The notes under the pieces are model-generated. The model was not told the DNA's origin and searched no databases. It saw only the letters and a program-made list of their open reading frames with translations. From Planctomycetaceae bacterium (GTDB lineage: Bacteria; Planctomycetota; Planctomycetia; Pirellulales; Pirellulaceae), in contig JAHEBQ010000001.1 of the NCBI GenBank assembly GCA_024642205.1, positions 62,001-126,000 of the forward strand: DNA of 64,000 bases, in the 5' to 3' direction. The translations under genes and the position numbers were made by a program. Of the stretch, positions 40,401 through 48,416 are shown in pieces. Each line of letters begins with the position of its first letter. Position 1 is the first letter of the stretch.

Positions 40401-41068
40401 TCGGATCTTTTGAAAACCAGGTCAAGTCAAATCTGCGACTCGCCTGGCTGGGACCGTTACTGGATCTTGACTATCCCAAGCAGATTGTCTCGACGCAGGA
40501 TCGTGTCGCCTGGTTTCTGAACTGGGTTCCGCTGGGCTTGGTACCCCTGGCAATGCTGATCAATTTTTTGCTGCTGTATTTGAGTTTTCGAAATTTTTCC
40601 GTGGCTGCCACCATCTTTTCCGCCATACCAGTTTCCTTTGCCGGAGGTATGGTGGCGATTGCTGTAGCTGGCGTTGAAATGAATACAGCGATCTGGATTG
40701 GCTTCATTGCGCTGTTTGGGATCGCGGTCGATGATGGAGTCGTGATGGCAACCTACATCCAGCAGTTGATCCGACGCCGCCCACCAAATTCCATTGACGA
40801 ATTGCGGGAAACTGTCTACGAAGCGGGTATGAAACGGGTCCGACCTTGTTTGATGACGACCGTCACGACCTTGGTAGCACTGTTGCCGGTGCTGGTTTCA
40901 ACCGGGCGCGGTGCCGATGTGGCGCGCGCCATGGCGATTCCAGTGTTTGGAGGTATGTTGGTCGAACCATTTTCTTCGTTTGTCGTTCCGACGATTTATT
41001 GCGCTATTGCCGAATTCAAAATGAAAATGGGGCTGGCAGTCGAATCAGACATTGGATCCAGAAATTAA
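37448..41068 (+). CDS. cusA: CusA/CzcA-family heavy-metal RND efflux pump
   Basis: 1206 residues, longer than the usual 1030-1060 of CusA. Family signatures: SINSVPLDAIPNVGENQV near the N-terminus, DLANVQTGP, IAIAIGTMVDMGIIILENI in helix 4 (proton relay Asp), FLPVFFLTG, LDEGSWFYMPSL, and FGIAVDDGVVMATYIQQ in helix 10. Three stretches lack a counterpart in standard CusA: about residues 508-595 (extra hydrophobic helices), 655-680, and 995-1030. Proton-driven export of monovalent or divalent metal cations from the periplasm, with the adaptor and outer-membrane factor encoded just upstream. ATG overlaps the adaptor stop (ATGA). Confidence 0.93.
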   Translation: MIQSIVKFCIHERLLVVLVAMLVVALGWFSINSVPLDAIPNVGENQVIVLADWPGQSPKDVEDQLTYPLSVALQAVPGATSVRGKSMFGFSFVQVTFDDGTDFYWARSRVAEQLLSLPSGKIPRGVTPVLGPDATGLGQIFYYVLDPPPGTDLSELRSKQDYVVKLALESVEGVAEVASIGGYVRQYQIEVDPDLLRFHRVPLQKLLDSVRAANAEVGAKTVETSGMEYLVRGKGFLGSGKNEDETVAQIGDTVVQSQGGVPIRVRDLANVQTGPAFRQGALDLNGSEAVGGVVVMRYRENPRKVIESVKAKIASLEPELGGIKIRGIYDRTFLIDETVHTLAEALMQETLVTIAIVVLFLMHFRASLIIAISLPLAVLMAFIAMKVFRIDANIMSLAGIAIAIGTMVDMGIIILENIYDHLADWEKREESARVESRVEVIRKAAAEVAPAVVTAVSTTIVSFLPVFFLTGRDARLFSPLAWTKTFAIVASLIVAITLVPALCRVFLRSARTPVWAAVPGALALAVLAALSCQFVWGHHLAGWVAEGSDRLTRQFPGWGLVAIKSIPLAWLSSFSFLMGLGFGFWVLRERIRPIEENPVSRFIRFLYSARLKFALRQKLLMLSFPVALMSLGAGAWVGFPTLLSPLEKFSQKLGTELNDIPGYVEAKHTFTGLVSDDWIALDEGSWFYMPSLYPAASFSQSMEVLQTQDAMIRQIPEVENVLGKIGRVDSALDPAPVTMIETYVMLKPRNQWREGVDSRAIWDEVNAVATLPGVTLASPLQPIEGRVVMLASGIKASMAIRIYGDSLKGLGIVANRVAAQLKKNPMVDEKTVNPDVVLGKPYYEFEVDREESARYGMSTMMVNEIIAAGLGGVNVTNTVQGRERYPVQVRFRRDLREQVDQLGQVAVVTPTGDMVPLERLASISTSWGPGMINSEDSRLVAHVMFSPSGVKGDIETVDSVMRAVTAARASGELEFPEGNFEMVPVGSFENQVKSNLRLAWLGPLLDLDYPKQIVSTQDRVAWFLNWVPLGLVPLAMLINFLLLYLSFRNFSVAATIFSAIPVSFAGGMVAIAVAGVEMNTAIWIGFIALFGIAVDDGVVMATYIQQLIRRRPPNSIDELRETVYEAGMKRVRPCLMTTVTTLVALLPVLVSTGRGADVARAMAIPVFGGMLVEPFSSFVVPTIYCAIAEFKMKMGLAVESDIGSRN

Positions 41069-41223
41069 GGCGCAATTCAGATTTCCGAAGAGCGTATTTT
41101 GGAAGATCAATACAAAACACAATGAAGAGGTACTGTTGGGAGTGGATCAAAAGCTCAAGCTTGGAACGAAATTCCTGCCTGGCTTTGTTAGAAATCCAGT
41201 TAGTTAACCCTTAAGGAAACAGG

Positions 41224-42105
41224 ATGAAATCACTATTTGTTTTCGCCATCATGACTCTGTTTGCTGGCACGCCAGTCACGCAGGTACGATATTCCCAGGA
41301 AGATGACAATCACCAAGCAAGCACGCTGACCCAGGCCGATCGCCTGCAAATTGCAGTTCAGAAAATCTGCCCCGTCACGGGTGAACCGCTCGGTTCGATG
41401 GGTGAACCAATCAAGGTTCGGGTGGGGGAACAAATTGCGTTTCTCTGCTGCCAAGACTGCCAGGGAAAACAACTCGACGCCGCACATTGGAAAACGATTC
41501 AGTTCAACATTGCTGCTGCGCAGGGAACGTGTCCGATCATGGGAAAACCTGTAACCGCCGACATGAAGTCTACGGTGGTCAATGGCCGGCAAGTCTTCGT
41601 CTGTTGCCCGCCATGCATCGAAAAAATTCAGGCGGATCCTGCGACCGCATTGAAAAAGGTCACCGCCAGCTATGTCTCCCATGTCACTTCCGAGCGACAG
41701 GCCTTCAGCGACCGATTGCAGATTGCCGCCCAAGGCATTTGTCCTGTTTCTGGCGAAAAGCTGGGTTCCATGGGCAAGCCAATCAAAGTCCAAGTTGGTG
41801 AAAGCGAAGTTGCTTTTCTGTGCTGCCAAGGCTGCGTGGGCAAACAGATCAATGCCGAACTTTGGGCAACGGTTCAAGCCAACTTGGCCAAAGCCCAGGG
41901 CACTTGCCCGGTCATGGGTAAACCAGTCGATGCCAGCATGAAATCAACGGTCGTCCAAGGTCGCAAGATTTTTGTCTGCTGCCCGCCGTGCATCGAAAAA
42001 ATCCAGGCCGACCCAACCACGTTCGTGGCCAAACTCGACTCGCAAATCGCCAACAATACTCAAGCCAGTGAATCCATGGAACGATCGACACAAATCCAAC
42101 GTTGA
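41224..42105 (+). CDS. Exported tandem YHS-like metal-binding protein
   Basis: 293 residues with a signal peptide (MKSLFVFAIMTLFAGTPVTQ). The mature part is one duplication of a two-module unit: module 1 CPVTGEPLGSMG...FLCCQDCQGK and module 2 CPIMGKPVTADMKS...VFVCCPPCIEKIQ, starting near residue 47 and again near residue 173. Each module offers a CP...CCxxC set, so 16 Cys in all. The modules match the C-terminal domain of the CusB-like protein at 37183 and resemble YHS domains. Likely a periplasmic metal buffer or donor to the pump. AAGGAAAC precedes the ATG. It closes the metal cluster. Confidence 0.85.
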   Translation: MKSLFVFAIMTLFAGTPVTQVRYSQEDDNHQASTLTQADRLQIAVQKICPVTGEPLGSMGEPIKVRVGEQIAFLCCQDCQGKQLDAAHWKTIQFNIAAAQGTCPIMGKPVTADMKSTVVNGRQVFVCCPPCIEKIQADPATALKKVTASYVSHVTSERQAFSDRLQIAAQGICPVSGEKLGSMGKPIKVQVGESEVAFLCCQGCVGKQINAELWATVQANLAKAQGTCPVMGKPVDASMKSTVVQGRKIFVCCPPCIEKIQADPTTFVAKLDSQIANNTQASESMERSTQIQR

Positions 42106-42155
42106 GTCCGATCGCTCCCCTACATGCCCAGTCGTTCAGCAGCGGGCTCCGGAAC

Positions 42156-42190
42156 GAAAAAGGACTCGCGACGATTCGTCGCAAGTCCTT
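42156..42190 (-). terminator. Intrinsic terminator behind tRNA-Leu
   Basis: AAGGACT at 42160-42166 pairs with AGTCCTT at 42184-42190, continued inward by GCGACGA / CGTCGC. On the minus strand the stem is followed by T residues. It sits just downstream of the tRNA gene and may also stop transcription from the metal cluster. Confidence 0.75.
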
Positions 42191-42203
42191 ATTCTGTCAA
42201 AAG

Positions 42204-42287
42204 TGCGGACGAGAGGACTTGAACCTCCACGACCTTGCGGCCACTAGAACCTGAATCTAGCGCGTCTGCCAATTCCGCCACGTCCGC
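42204..42287 (-). tRNA. tRNA-Leu, anticodon CAG
   Basis: The minus strand gives an 84-nt cloverleaf: acceptor arm GCGGACG with CGTCCGC plus discriminator A, D-arm GGCGGAATTGGCAGACGC, anticodon stem CTAGA/TCTAG around loop TTCAGGT (anticodon CAG), a long variable arm typical of a class II tRNA, and T-arm with GGTTCAAGTCC. No CCA is encoded. A terminator hairpin follows. Confidence 0.96.
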
Positions 42288-42388
42288 TGGTTGTACCCGG
42301 TTGTTCCAACCGGGATGTTCCATGCATTGATTATCCCGATTTGACGCGAGGCTTCAATCCGTCCAAGCGATGAGAAGCGCCCGGGAAA

Positions 42389-43141
42389 CTAATCTTTTTT
42401 CTGTGCCTGATTCTCCATCCACTGGTACAACTCGGGCGTCGCATAAGCGGCAGACCAACAATTGTGGCCGATATGTTCCATCGTCGTAAAACGAACTCTT
42501 GTTCCGCCCGCTGCCTGGATGGCTTCGACCATTTCCACGGATTTCTCAAAAGGAACGGCTTTATCCTGATCGCCGTGAAAAACCCAGATGGGTAACTCCT
42601 TCAGTTTTTCGGAATTCCCCGTATCGCCACCGCCACAAATGGGTGCGACCGCCGCAAATCGGCTCGGCTGGTTGGCGGCCATGGTCCACGATCCGTAACC
42701 GCCCATGCTAAGTCCCGTGAGGAAAACTCGCCCTTCGTCAACGTTGAAACGATTGACGACGGCGTCCAGCAACTCCGTCACTCTCATCTGCTGCGTTTCG
42801 GAAGACCATTCGTCGCCTTTCGGACATTGGGGTGAAACGAGGATCCATGGCAACTCGTCGCCCCTTGCCGCGAAACGTGGCGGTCCCCATTTGGCAACCA
42901 CGCTCAACGGACCATTGCTCTCGCCTCGGCCATGCAGAAACAACATTAATCCGTAATTCCGCTCACCATCATCCCGATAGTCCCTGGGCAGGTAAAGCAA
43001 ATACGGGACTTCGGCTGCGTCGGCGGCTGCAAATGACATTTCAACTTGCTTGCCTGGCGATGGTACGATTTCCTGAGCGCAGACTTGCAAATTCAAGAAG
43101 ATCAAGCCGACGATCAGAATCGCGATTGGATGCAGTTTCAT
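42389..43141 (-). CDS. Exported alpha/beta hydrolase (esterase / dienelactone hydrolase-like)
   Basis: 250 residues with a signal peptide (MKLHPIAILIVGLIFLNLQVCA). The fold signature is clear: YLLYLPRDYRDDGERNYGLMLFLHGRGE (oxyanion region), nucleophile elbow GLSMGGYGSW, PIWVFHGDQDKAVPFEKS with the acid, and a late His in TMEHIGHNCW. The family includes phospholipase/carboxylesterase-like and polysaccharide-ester enzymes often found beside sulfatases in planctomycetes. Substrate unknown. Confidence 0.88.
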   Translation of the reverse strand: MKLHPIAILIVGLIFLNLQVCAQEIVPSPGKQVEMSFAAADAAEVPYLLYLPRDYRDDGERNYGLMLFLHGRGESNGPLSVVAKWGPPRFAARGDELPWILVSPQCPKGDEWSSETQQMRVTELLDAVVNRFNVDEGRVFLTGLSMGGYGSWTMAANQPSRFAAVAPICGGGDTGNSEKLKELPIWVFHGDQDKAVPFEKSVEMVEAIQAAGGTRVRFTTMEHIGHNCWSAAYATPELYQWMENQAQKKD

Positions 43142-43279
43142 GGTTTTCCTGGGCAGGTCGTTTCAATGACGAACTTGGTATTCTTCAACTTGGATGATTT
43201 TCCGGTTTTGCATCGGGCAAGTCAAATAGCGTATCCCAGCTGATGAGAGCCAATGGGAAACACGCTGGCCGCACCGGCT

Positions 43280-43633
43280 TCAATAGCGGGGCAGGGTCGG
43301 ATCGATCGCCAGGCTCCAGGCATCGATCCCGCCAGACATGTTTTGGACCAGATCGAAGCCCTGGGCGCGCAACCATTGTGCGACGTGCAAACTGCGTCCA
43401 CCATGATGACAATAGACAACAATCCTGGATTCGCGATGGCCCTCAAGTTCGCTCAACCGATTCGGGGTCTCGTTCATGGGAATCAACCGGGAACCCTCGA
43501 TTCGACAATATTCGTGCTCTGGCGGCTCGCGGCAGTCGACCAACAGGAACTCGGCCTCGGAATCAACCAATCGTTTCACTGAATGAACGTCGATGTCGAT
43601 TGGGGTGGCAGCGTTTTCGCGGGTTTGTTTCAT
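43280..43633 (-). CDS. Rhodanese-like sulfurtransferase domain protein
   Basis: 117 residues, single rhodanese domain: FLLVDCREPPEHEYCRIEGS, PMNETPNRL, and active-site loop VVYCHHGGRSLHVAQWL with the catalytic Cys, then NMSGGIDAWS. Cytoplasmic. Could carry persulfide sulfur. It is divergent from the PSCyt1 gene at 43756, with 122 bp between. Confidence 0.92.
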   Translation of the reverse strand: MKQTRENAATPIDIDVHSVKRLVDSEAEFLLVDCREPPEHEYCRIEGSRLIPMNETPNRLSELEGHRESRIVVYCHHGGRSLHVAQWLRAQGFDLVQNMSGGIDAWSLAIDPTLPRY

Positions 43634-43755
43634 GAAGATTGATGCGGTTGTTGGATATCGGTTATTCTTACAGAATAATCATTCGCCGTATTGTTTGCCA
43701 AACTCAGTCGTTTGCCAAGGCTGCGAATGTGCCGAGCACCTGGCGGGATCCCCCG

Positions 43756-46221
43756 ATGACGAAATCGAACTTGCACCCACTCAAACTTCATTGGGCAACC
43801 ATCGTGTTAACCGCGACCGGGTTGTTTACCTGTCAAACTGCGTTCATTCAACCATCCTGGGGGCAAGAGCAGAAGCAAGTCGATTTCGCCCATGACATTC
43901 TGCCGATCCTGCAATCAAGATGTGCCAAGTGTCATTCAAACGGCGTGTTCAAAGGCGATTTGTCACTGGAGTCACGTGACAAGCTGATTGATTCGGGGAC
44001 TGTGGAATTGGGGGCACACGCCAACAGCCAATTGTTTGAGCGCATTACTTCCAGTGATCCGGACGAACAGATGCCACCCGAAGGGGACCGACTGACTGCA
44101 GCCCAGGTCGAGAAGTTTGCCGCCTGGATCGATACGGACCTGGTCTGGCCGGCTGAGATTGAATTCAAACGGAGAATCTTTTCGCGCCCCCTTGGGCTCA
44201 GGGCAGTCGCGCTTCCCGATCAACGATCCGACTCGGATCATCCGGTCGACCGGATCATCGACAATTACTTCCGACGTAATTCCGTCAAGCCACTGGAACC
44301 ACTGAGCGACCATCTGTTTCTGCGCCGAGCCAAACTGGACCTGCTCGGCCAACTGCCGACGATTGATGAGACCAGACAATTTGCGGACAATGAAGATCCC
44401 GGCAAACAGGAAAAACTGATCGACGAATTATTGTCCCGTGATCGGGACTATGCCGATCACTGGATTTCCTTCTGGAATGACCTGCTGCGCAACGATTACG
44501 TTGGGACCGGTTACATCGACGGCGGGCGCGAACAAATCACGGAGTGGCTTCACCGTTCGTTGATTACCAACAAGCCGTATGATCGATTCGTTCGTGAGTT
44601 GATCAGTCCATCGCCTGAATCCGTCGGTTTCATCAAAGGGATCAAATGGCGGGGCCGGGTCAACGCCAGTCAGGTTGAGCCACTTCAGTTTTCCCAGAAC
44701 ATCTCGCAGGTGTTTCTGGGCATCAACATGAAGTGTGCATCCTGCCATGACAGCTTCATCGACGACTGGAAACTCAACGACGCCTACGGCCTGGCGGCGA
44801 TTACGGCAGAACAACCGCTTGAGATCCATCGCTGTGATGTACCAACAGGTGAAACAGCGACCAGCAAATTTGTTTTTCCAAGCGTTGGCCAGATCGATGG
44901 TTCGCTTTCCCGTACGCAGCGACTTGAGCAACTCGCGGCGCTGATGACGTCCAGGCAAAACGGCAGATTTCCGCGCACGATCGTCAACCGGTTATGGCAC
45001 CGGATGACCGGGCGGGGCCTCGTTCACCCGGTGGACGTCATGGCGAACGAAGCCTGGTCCGAGCCCCTGTTGGATTTTCTGGCAGTGGATTTTGTCGATC
45101 ATGGCTATGACTTGAAACGAACGCTGAGGATGATCGCAACCTCGCGCATGTATCGGTCTCGATCGGTGCAAGCGTCCGGGCAACTGTTGGGTTCTTCAAC
45201 GAGCAGCGATTTCATCTTTCGCGGGGTCGACACCAGGCGGATGACCGCCGAGCAGTTGGTGGACGCAGTTTGGACGTTGACCGGTGCCGCACCCAGGAAC
45301 ATCGATGCCAAAATCGGCTCTCCAGAAGACGTTGAGTTAACTGGTAAATGGGTTTGGAAAGACGCTGGTGCTGGTCAGTCACCCGCGGGGGAAACGGTGT
45401 TCTTTCGCTATGAATTTGAAATCGATTCGCTTCCGCTTGCCTCCAGTATCGTGACGACCTGTGATAATCAGTTCGAACTGTTTGTGAATGGAAAACATGT
45501 CGCAAAGGGAACCGACTGGGCGGCACCGATCACGTCGGATATCCGTCCTGAACTGAAGGTCGGCAAAAACGTCATCCTGGTCCAAGCGTCCAATCAGGGA
45601 GACTCGCCGAATCCGGCGGCACTGTTTGCAGAACTGCTCTTGCGCTCCGACAACAAATCCGACATCGAACGCTTTGGCACCGACCAGAACTGGGACTGGA
45701 CTGAGAGTTCGGTCAACGACCCGGCGGAACTGCTGAACCACGAACAGATTCACTGGTATCCTGCGGTCGTCCTGCCCGGCGCCAACGAAACCTACGAGTC
45801 AGCCATGCCTTTGGTGCAGAGGGCGGTTCAACAATTTGACCTGGCGGATCCGATAACCGCGAGGGCTTCGCTGGTTCAAGCGGATCTGCTGATGCGCTCG
45901 CTTGGCCGACCCAATCGCGAGCAAGTGGTCACGACGCGACCCGAAACGCTTTCAACGCTTCAGGCACTTGACCTGAGTAACGGCGAAATCCTGGCCGGCT
46001 GGCTGCAAACCGGTGCCAACCAGTGGTTGTCCGCACAACGGGAATCGAAATGGTCGGACCAGGAGCTCGTCACTGAACTTTTCGAGCAGGCCCTTTCTCG
46101 CGGCCCGGCTTCAGACGAATTGAAAGTACTGATTCCACTCCATGGCGAAGATCCAGCGGGCCCGATCGAGGACTTACTGTGGATGGTTGTCATGCTCCCG
46201 GAATTCCAGTTGATACAATAG
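43756..46221 (+). CDS. PSCyt1/DUF1549/DUF1553 planctomycete cytochrome-type protein
   Basis: 821 residues from ATG 43756, chosen over 43639 because it gives a signal-like N-terminus before the mature region at EQKQVDFAHD. The PSCyt1 motif CAKCH is followed by KGDLSLESRDKL; a DUF1549-like region (RRAKLDLLGQLPT, DHWISFWNDLLRNDY, a second CASCH) and a DUF1553-like region (PRTIVNRLWHRMTGRGLVHP) follow. A C-terminal part with NQFELFVNGKHVAKG looks like an inserted carbohydrate-binding jelly roll. It begins the second planctomycete catabolic set, with a PQQ-propeller gene 204 bp and a DUF1501 gene further on. Confidence 0.9.
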   Translation: MTKSNLHPLKLHWATIVLTATGLFTCQTAFIQPSWGQEQKQVDFAHDILPILQSRCAKCHSNGVFKGDLSLESRDKLIDSGTVELGAHANSQLFERITSSDPDEQMPPEGDRLTAAQVEKFAAWIDTDLVWPAEIEFKRRIFSRPLGLRAVALPDQRSDSDHPVDRIIDNYFRRNSVKPLEPLSDHLFLRRAKLDLLGQLPTIDETRQFADNEDPGKQEKLIDELLSRDRDYADHWISFWNDLLRNDYVGTGYIDGGREQITEWLHRSLITNKPYDRFVRELISPSPESVGFIKGIKWRGRVNASQVEPLQFSQNISQVFLGINMKCASCHDSFIDDWKLNDAYGLAAITAEQPLEIHRCDVPTGETATSKFVFPSVGQIDGSLSRTQRLEQLAALMTSRQNGRFPRTIVNRLWHRMTGRGLVHPVDVMANEAWSEPLLDFLAVDFVDHGYDLKRTLRMIATSRMYRSRSVQASGQLLGSSTSSDFIFRGVDTRRMTAEQLVDAVWTLTGAAPRNIDAKIGSPEDVELTGKWVWKDAGAGQSPAGETVFFRYEFEIDSLPLASSIVTTCDNQFELFVNGKHVAKGTDWAAPITSDIRPELKVGKNVILVQASNQGDSPNPAALFAELLLRSDNKSDIERFGTDQNWDWTESSVNDPAELLNHEQIHWYPAVVLPGANETYESAMPLVQRAVQQFDLADPITARASLVQADLLMRSLGRPNREQVVTTRPETLSTLQALDLSNGEILAGWLQTGANQWLSAQRESKWSDQELVTELFEQALSRGPASDELKVLIPLHGEDPAGPIEDLLWMVVMLPEFQLIQ

Positions 46222-46425
46222 TGACAATAAACCTTAAACAGGTCGTTCGGCGACCCGGGAAACACTTGCCTGATGCCAGAGCGAAGCAGAGTGTATCAAC
46301 CCACTTGCCGTCTCGTCGGCACGCCGAAAGGTCACTGCAGTGGCCACGACCCAATGTTAGATTCGGCGACGAGCCGAACAACGACTCGAACCTGGAATCT
46401 TTTTTGAGACGACGTGAAAGAAACC

Positions 46426-47790
46426 ATGAAGTTGTTCTACAGATTGTGTTGTGCTTCGTTTTGCATTCAGCTTGTCTTTTCGTTTGCCGCAAATGCACAG
46501 GAAGAGGCACAAAAAAACTGGCCGAGGTTTCGGGGCTCCGATGGAAACGGAGTGGTCGCTGATGACCCCCGGCTGCCAGATCAATGGAGCACGAAAGACA
46601 ATGTGGCCTGGAACGTCGATATTCCAGGTTCCGGCTGTTCGAGTCCAATTGTGTGGGGCGGTCGCGTTTTCGTAACGAGCGTTATTTCTGAGGAAAAAAA
46701 CGTGGAACCCAAACCTGGACTCTACCAGGGCATGGGCGTTCGTGATCCCGCCAAAGGCATCCATCACTGGATGGTGTACTGTTTTGACTTCAATACGGGA
46801 AAAGAGATCTGGAAACACGAATCGCACACGGGGCAGCCAACTATCCCGCGGCATCCCAAAAGCAGCTATGCTGCCGAGACGCCGACGACCGATGGCGAGC
46901 GGGTCTACGTCCTGTTCGGCGACGTTGGTTTATATTGCTATGACCTCGAGGGCGAGCAACTCTGGTCAAGACCGATAAACGCGAAAAGAACATTCTTCGA
47001 TTACGGCGCCGCAAGTTCTCCCGTCGTCCACGAGAACCAGTTATTTGTCGTTTATGACAATCTGGAACAGTCGTGGATTGCAAGCTTCGACACGAAAACC
47101 GGAGATGAGAACTGGCGAACCGAACGGGAGGAAAGTAAATCCTGGGCCACTCCATTGGTTTGGAAAAACGACATGCGGACCGAGATCGTTGTTCCAGGCG
47201 TCAGCGAAAATCGATCCTATGATCTGGACGGTAAACTGCTTTGGCATTTCAAAGGCCGGATGTCGAGCCTGGTGATCCCCTCGCCATTGGTGGCCCACGG
47301 CATGTGCTACGTCGGTTCTGGCTATGTCGGCGATGGTCATCGCCCGACATTTGCGATCAGACCCGGTGGGTCAGGTGACCTTGCAGAAAACAAAAATTTC
47401 GCCGAGAACGAGTTTATCGAGTGGTACCAACCTCAGGGTTCGCCGTACAACACGTCGCAGATCATCTACGGCGATTACCTGTACACCGTGCACGACCGCG
47501 GTTTCATGACGTGCCACAACGCCCTGACAGGGGAAGAGGTGTATGGCAAACAACGGGTTACGCCACCGGGATCGTTTACAGCTTCCCCTTGGGCCTACAA
47601 TGGAAAAATTTACTGCCTCAGCGAATCCGGACTGACCTATGTGGTCGAACAAGGTCCTGAATTCAAAATCCAGCGGACCAATGATCTGGCCGAATTCTGC
47701 ATGTCCACGCCCGCGATTGCAGATGGACGGTTGTTTGTTCGCTCGAAGAGCAAGTTGTATTGTTTGACGAATCGGGGTGAGGAGAAATAA
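46426..47790 (+). CDS. Exported PQQ-like beta-propeller (outer membrane assembly/dehydrogenase-like) protein
   Basis: 454 residues from ATG 46426; a GTG four codons upstream is possible. Signal peptide MKLFYRLCCASFCIQLVFSFAANA. The repeated WD-like PQQ strands are seen as NVAWNVDIPGSGCSSPIVW, YCFDFNTGKEIWKHE, VYVLFGDVGLYCYDLEG, WIASFDTKTGDENW, and LYTVHDRGFMTCHNALTGEEV. These eight-bladed propellers are common planctomycete periplasmic proteins. Whether it binds PQQ is not shown. Confidence 0.88.
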   Translation: MKLFYRLCCASFCIQLVFSFAANAQEEAQKNWPRFRGSDGNGVVADDPRLPDQWSTKDNVAWNVDIPGSGCSSPIVWGGRVFVTSVISEEKNVEPKPGLYQGMGVRDPAKGIHHWMVYCFDFNTGKEIWKHESHTGQPTIPRHPKSSYAAETPTTDGERVYVLFGDVGLYCYDLEGEQLWSRPINAKRTFFDYGAASSPVVHENQLFVVYDNLEQSWIASFDTKTGDENWRTEREESKSWATPLVWKNDMRTEIVVPGVSENRSYDLDGKLLWHFKGRMSSLVIPSPLVAHGMCYVGSGYVGDGHRPTFAIRPGGSGDLAENKNFAENEFIEWYQPQGSPYNTSQIIYGDYLYTVHDRGFMTCHNALTGEEVYGKQRVTPPGSFTASPWAYNGKIYCLSESGLTYVVEQGPEFKIQRTNDLAEFCMSTPAIADGRLFVRSKSKLYCLTNRGEEK

Positions 47791-48416
47791 ATCGTCGGTG
47801 CCCGTGAAGAACGATTTCTGATATTTCACCGGCAATCGGGATCCAATGTTGAATTCGAGCACGTTGAAATACTGCGAAACCAATTCGCGCCTCACAAGGC
47901 GACAACAGTTTCAAAATCAACTTGAAAACGAATCGATACGGATCACAGAGAAATATGGACAGGATCTAAATGATGAAACAGGATCAGACAAGTGACTTGG
48001 CGAAGTGGAAGACAGGGCGCACGGGCTGAAAAGTCCAGGATTCGCGCAGACATTCTGATCATCCAAATCCTGGCTTATCCCGTTAATCCTGTTAAAACGC
48101 CCGTCTGATGACGGTATCGAATTTGACTTGAGAACGTATTTGAAGAAGTGGCCATTACATGAGAACTGGCGGTGTTTTTTTATCACGAGGTTTCGCAACT
48201 CGGTGTTTTCGTGGCGATCGTTTTCCGGGACGTGCACCCCGGCTTTCAAGTTCAATCGCTGGCAGAACATAGAACATAAAATAAAAGGGGTTCCGGCTGA
48301 AATCGCTTCCAAATAACGACGCATCGTGGGATTACGGCGTCCCCGAATCAGGAAACTTGCCCACCGGCACGCGACCGGTACGATACAATTTCGCCTCCTA
48401 CAAACCCAAAATTGCC
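47791..48416. other. 626-bp intergenic region with degenerate repeat-like sequence
   Basis: No gene is supported. Around 48040-48100 the minus strand reads with repeated AACAGGATTAACGGGATAAG-like units, similar to the short degenerate ATCCTG/AGGATTAAC runs often found between genes in environmental bacteria. A long minus frame crossing the area lacks a recognised product. Promoter of the next DUF1501 gene probably lies at the right end. Confidence 0.4.
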
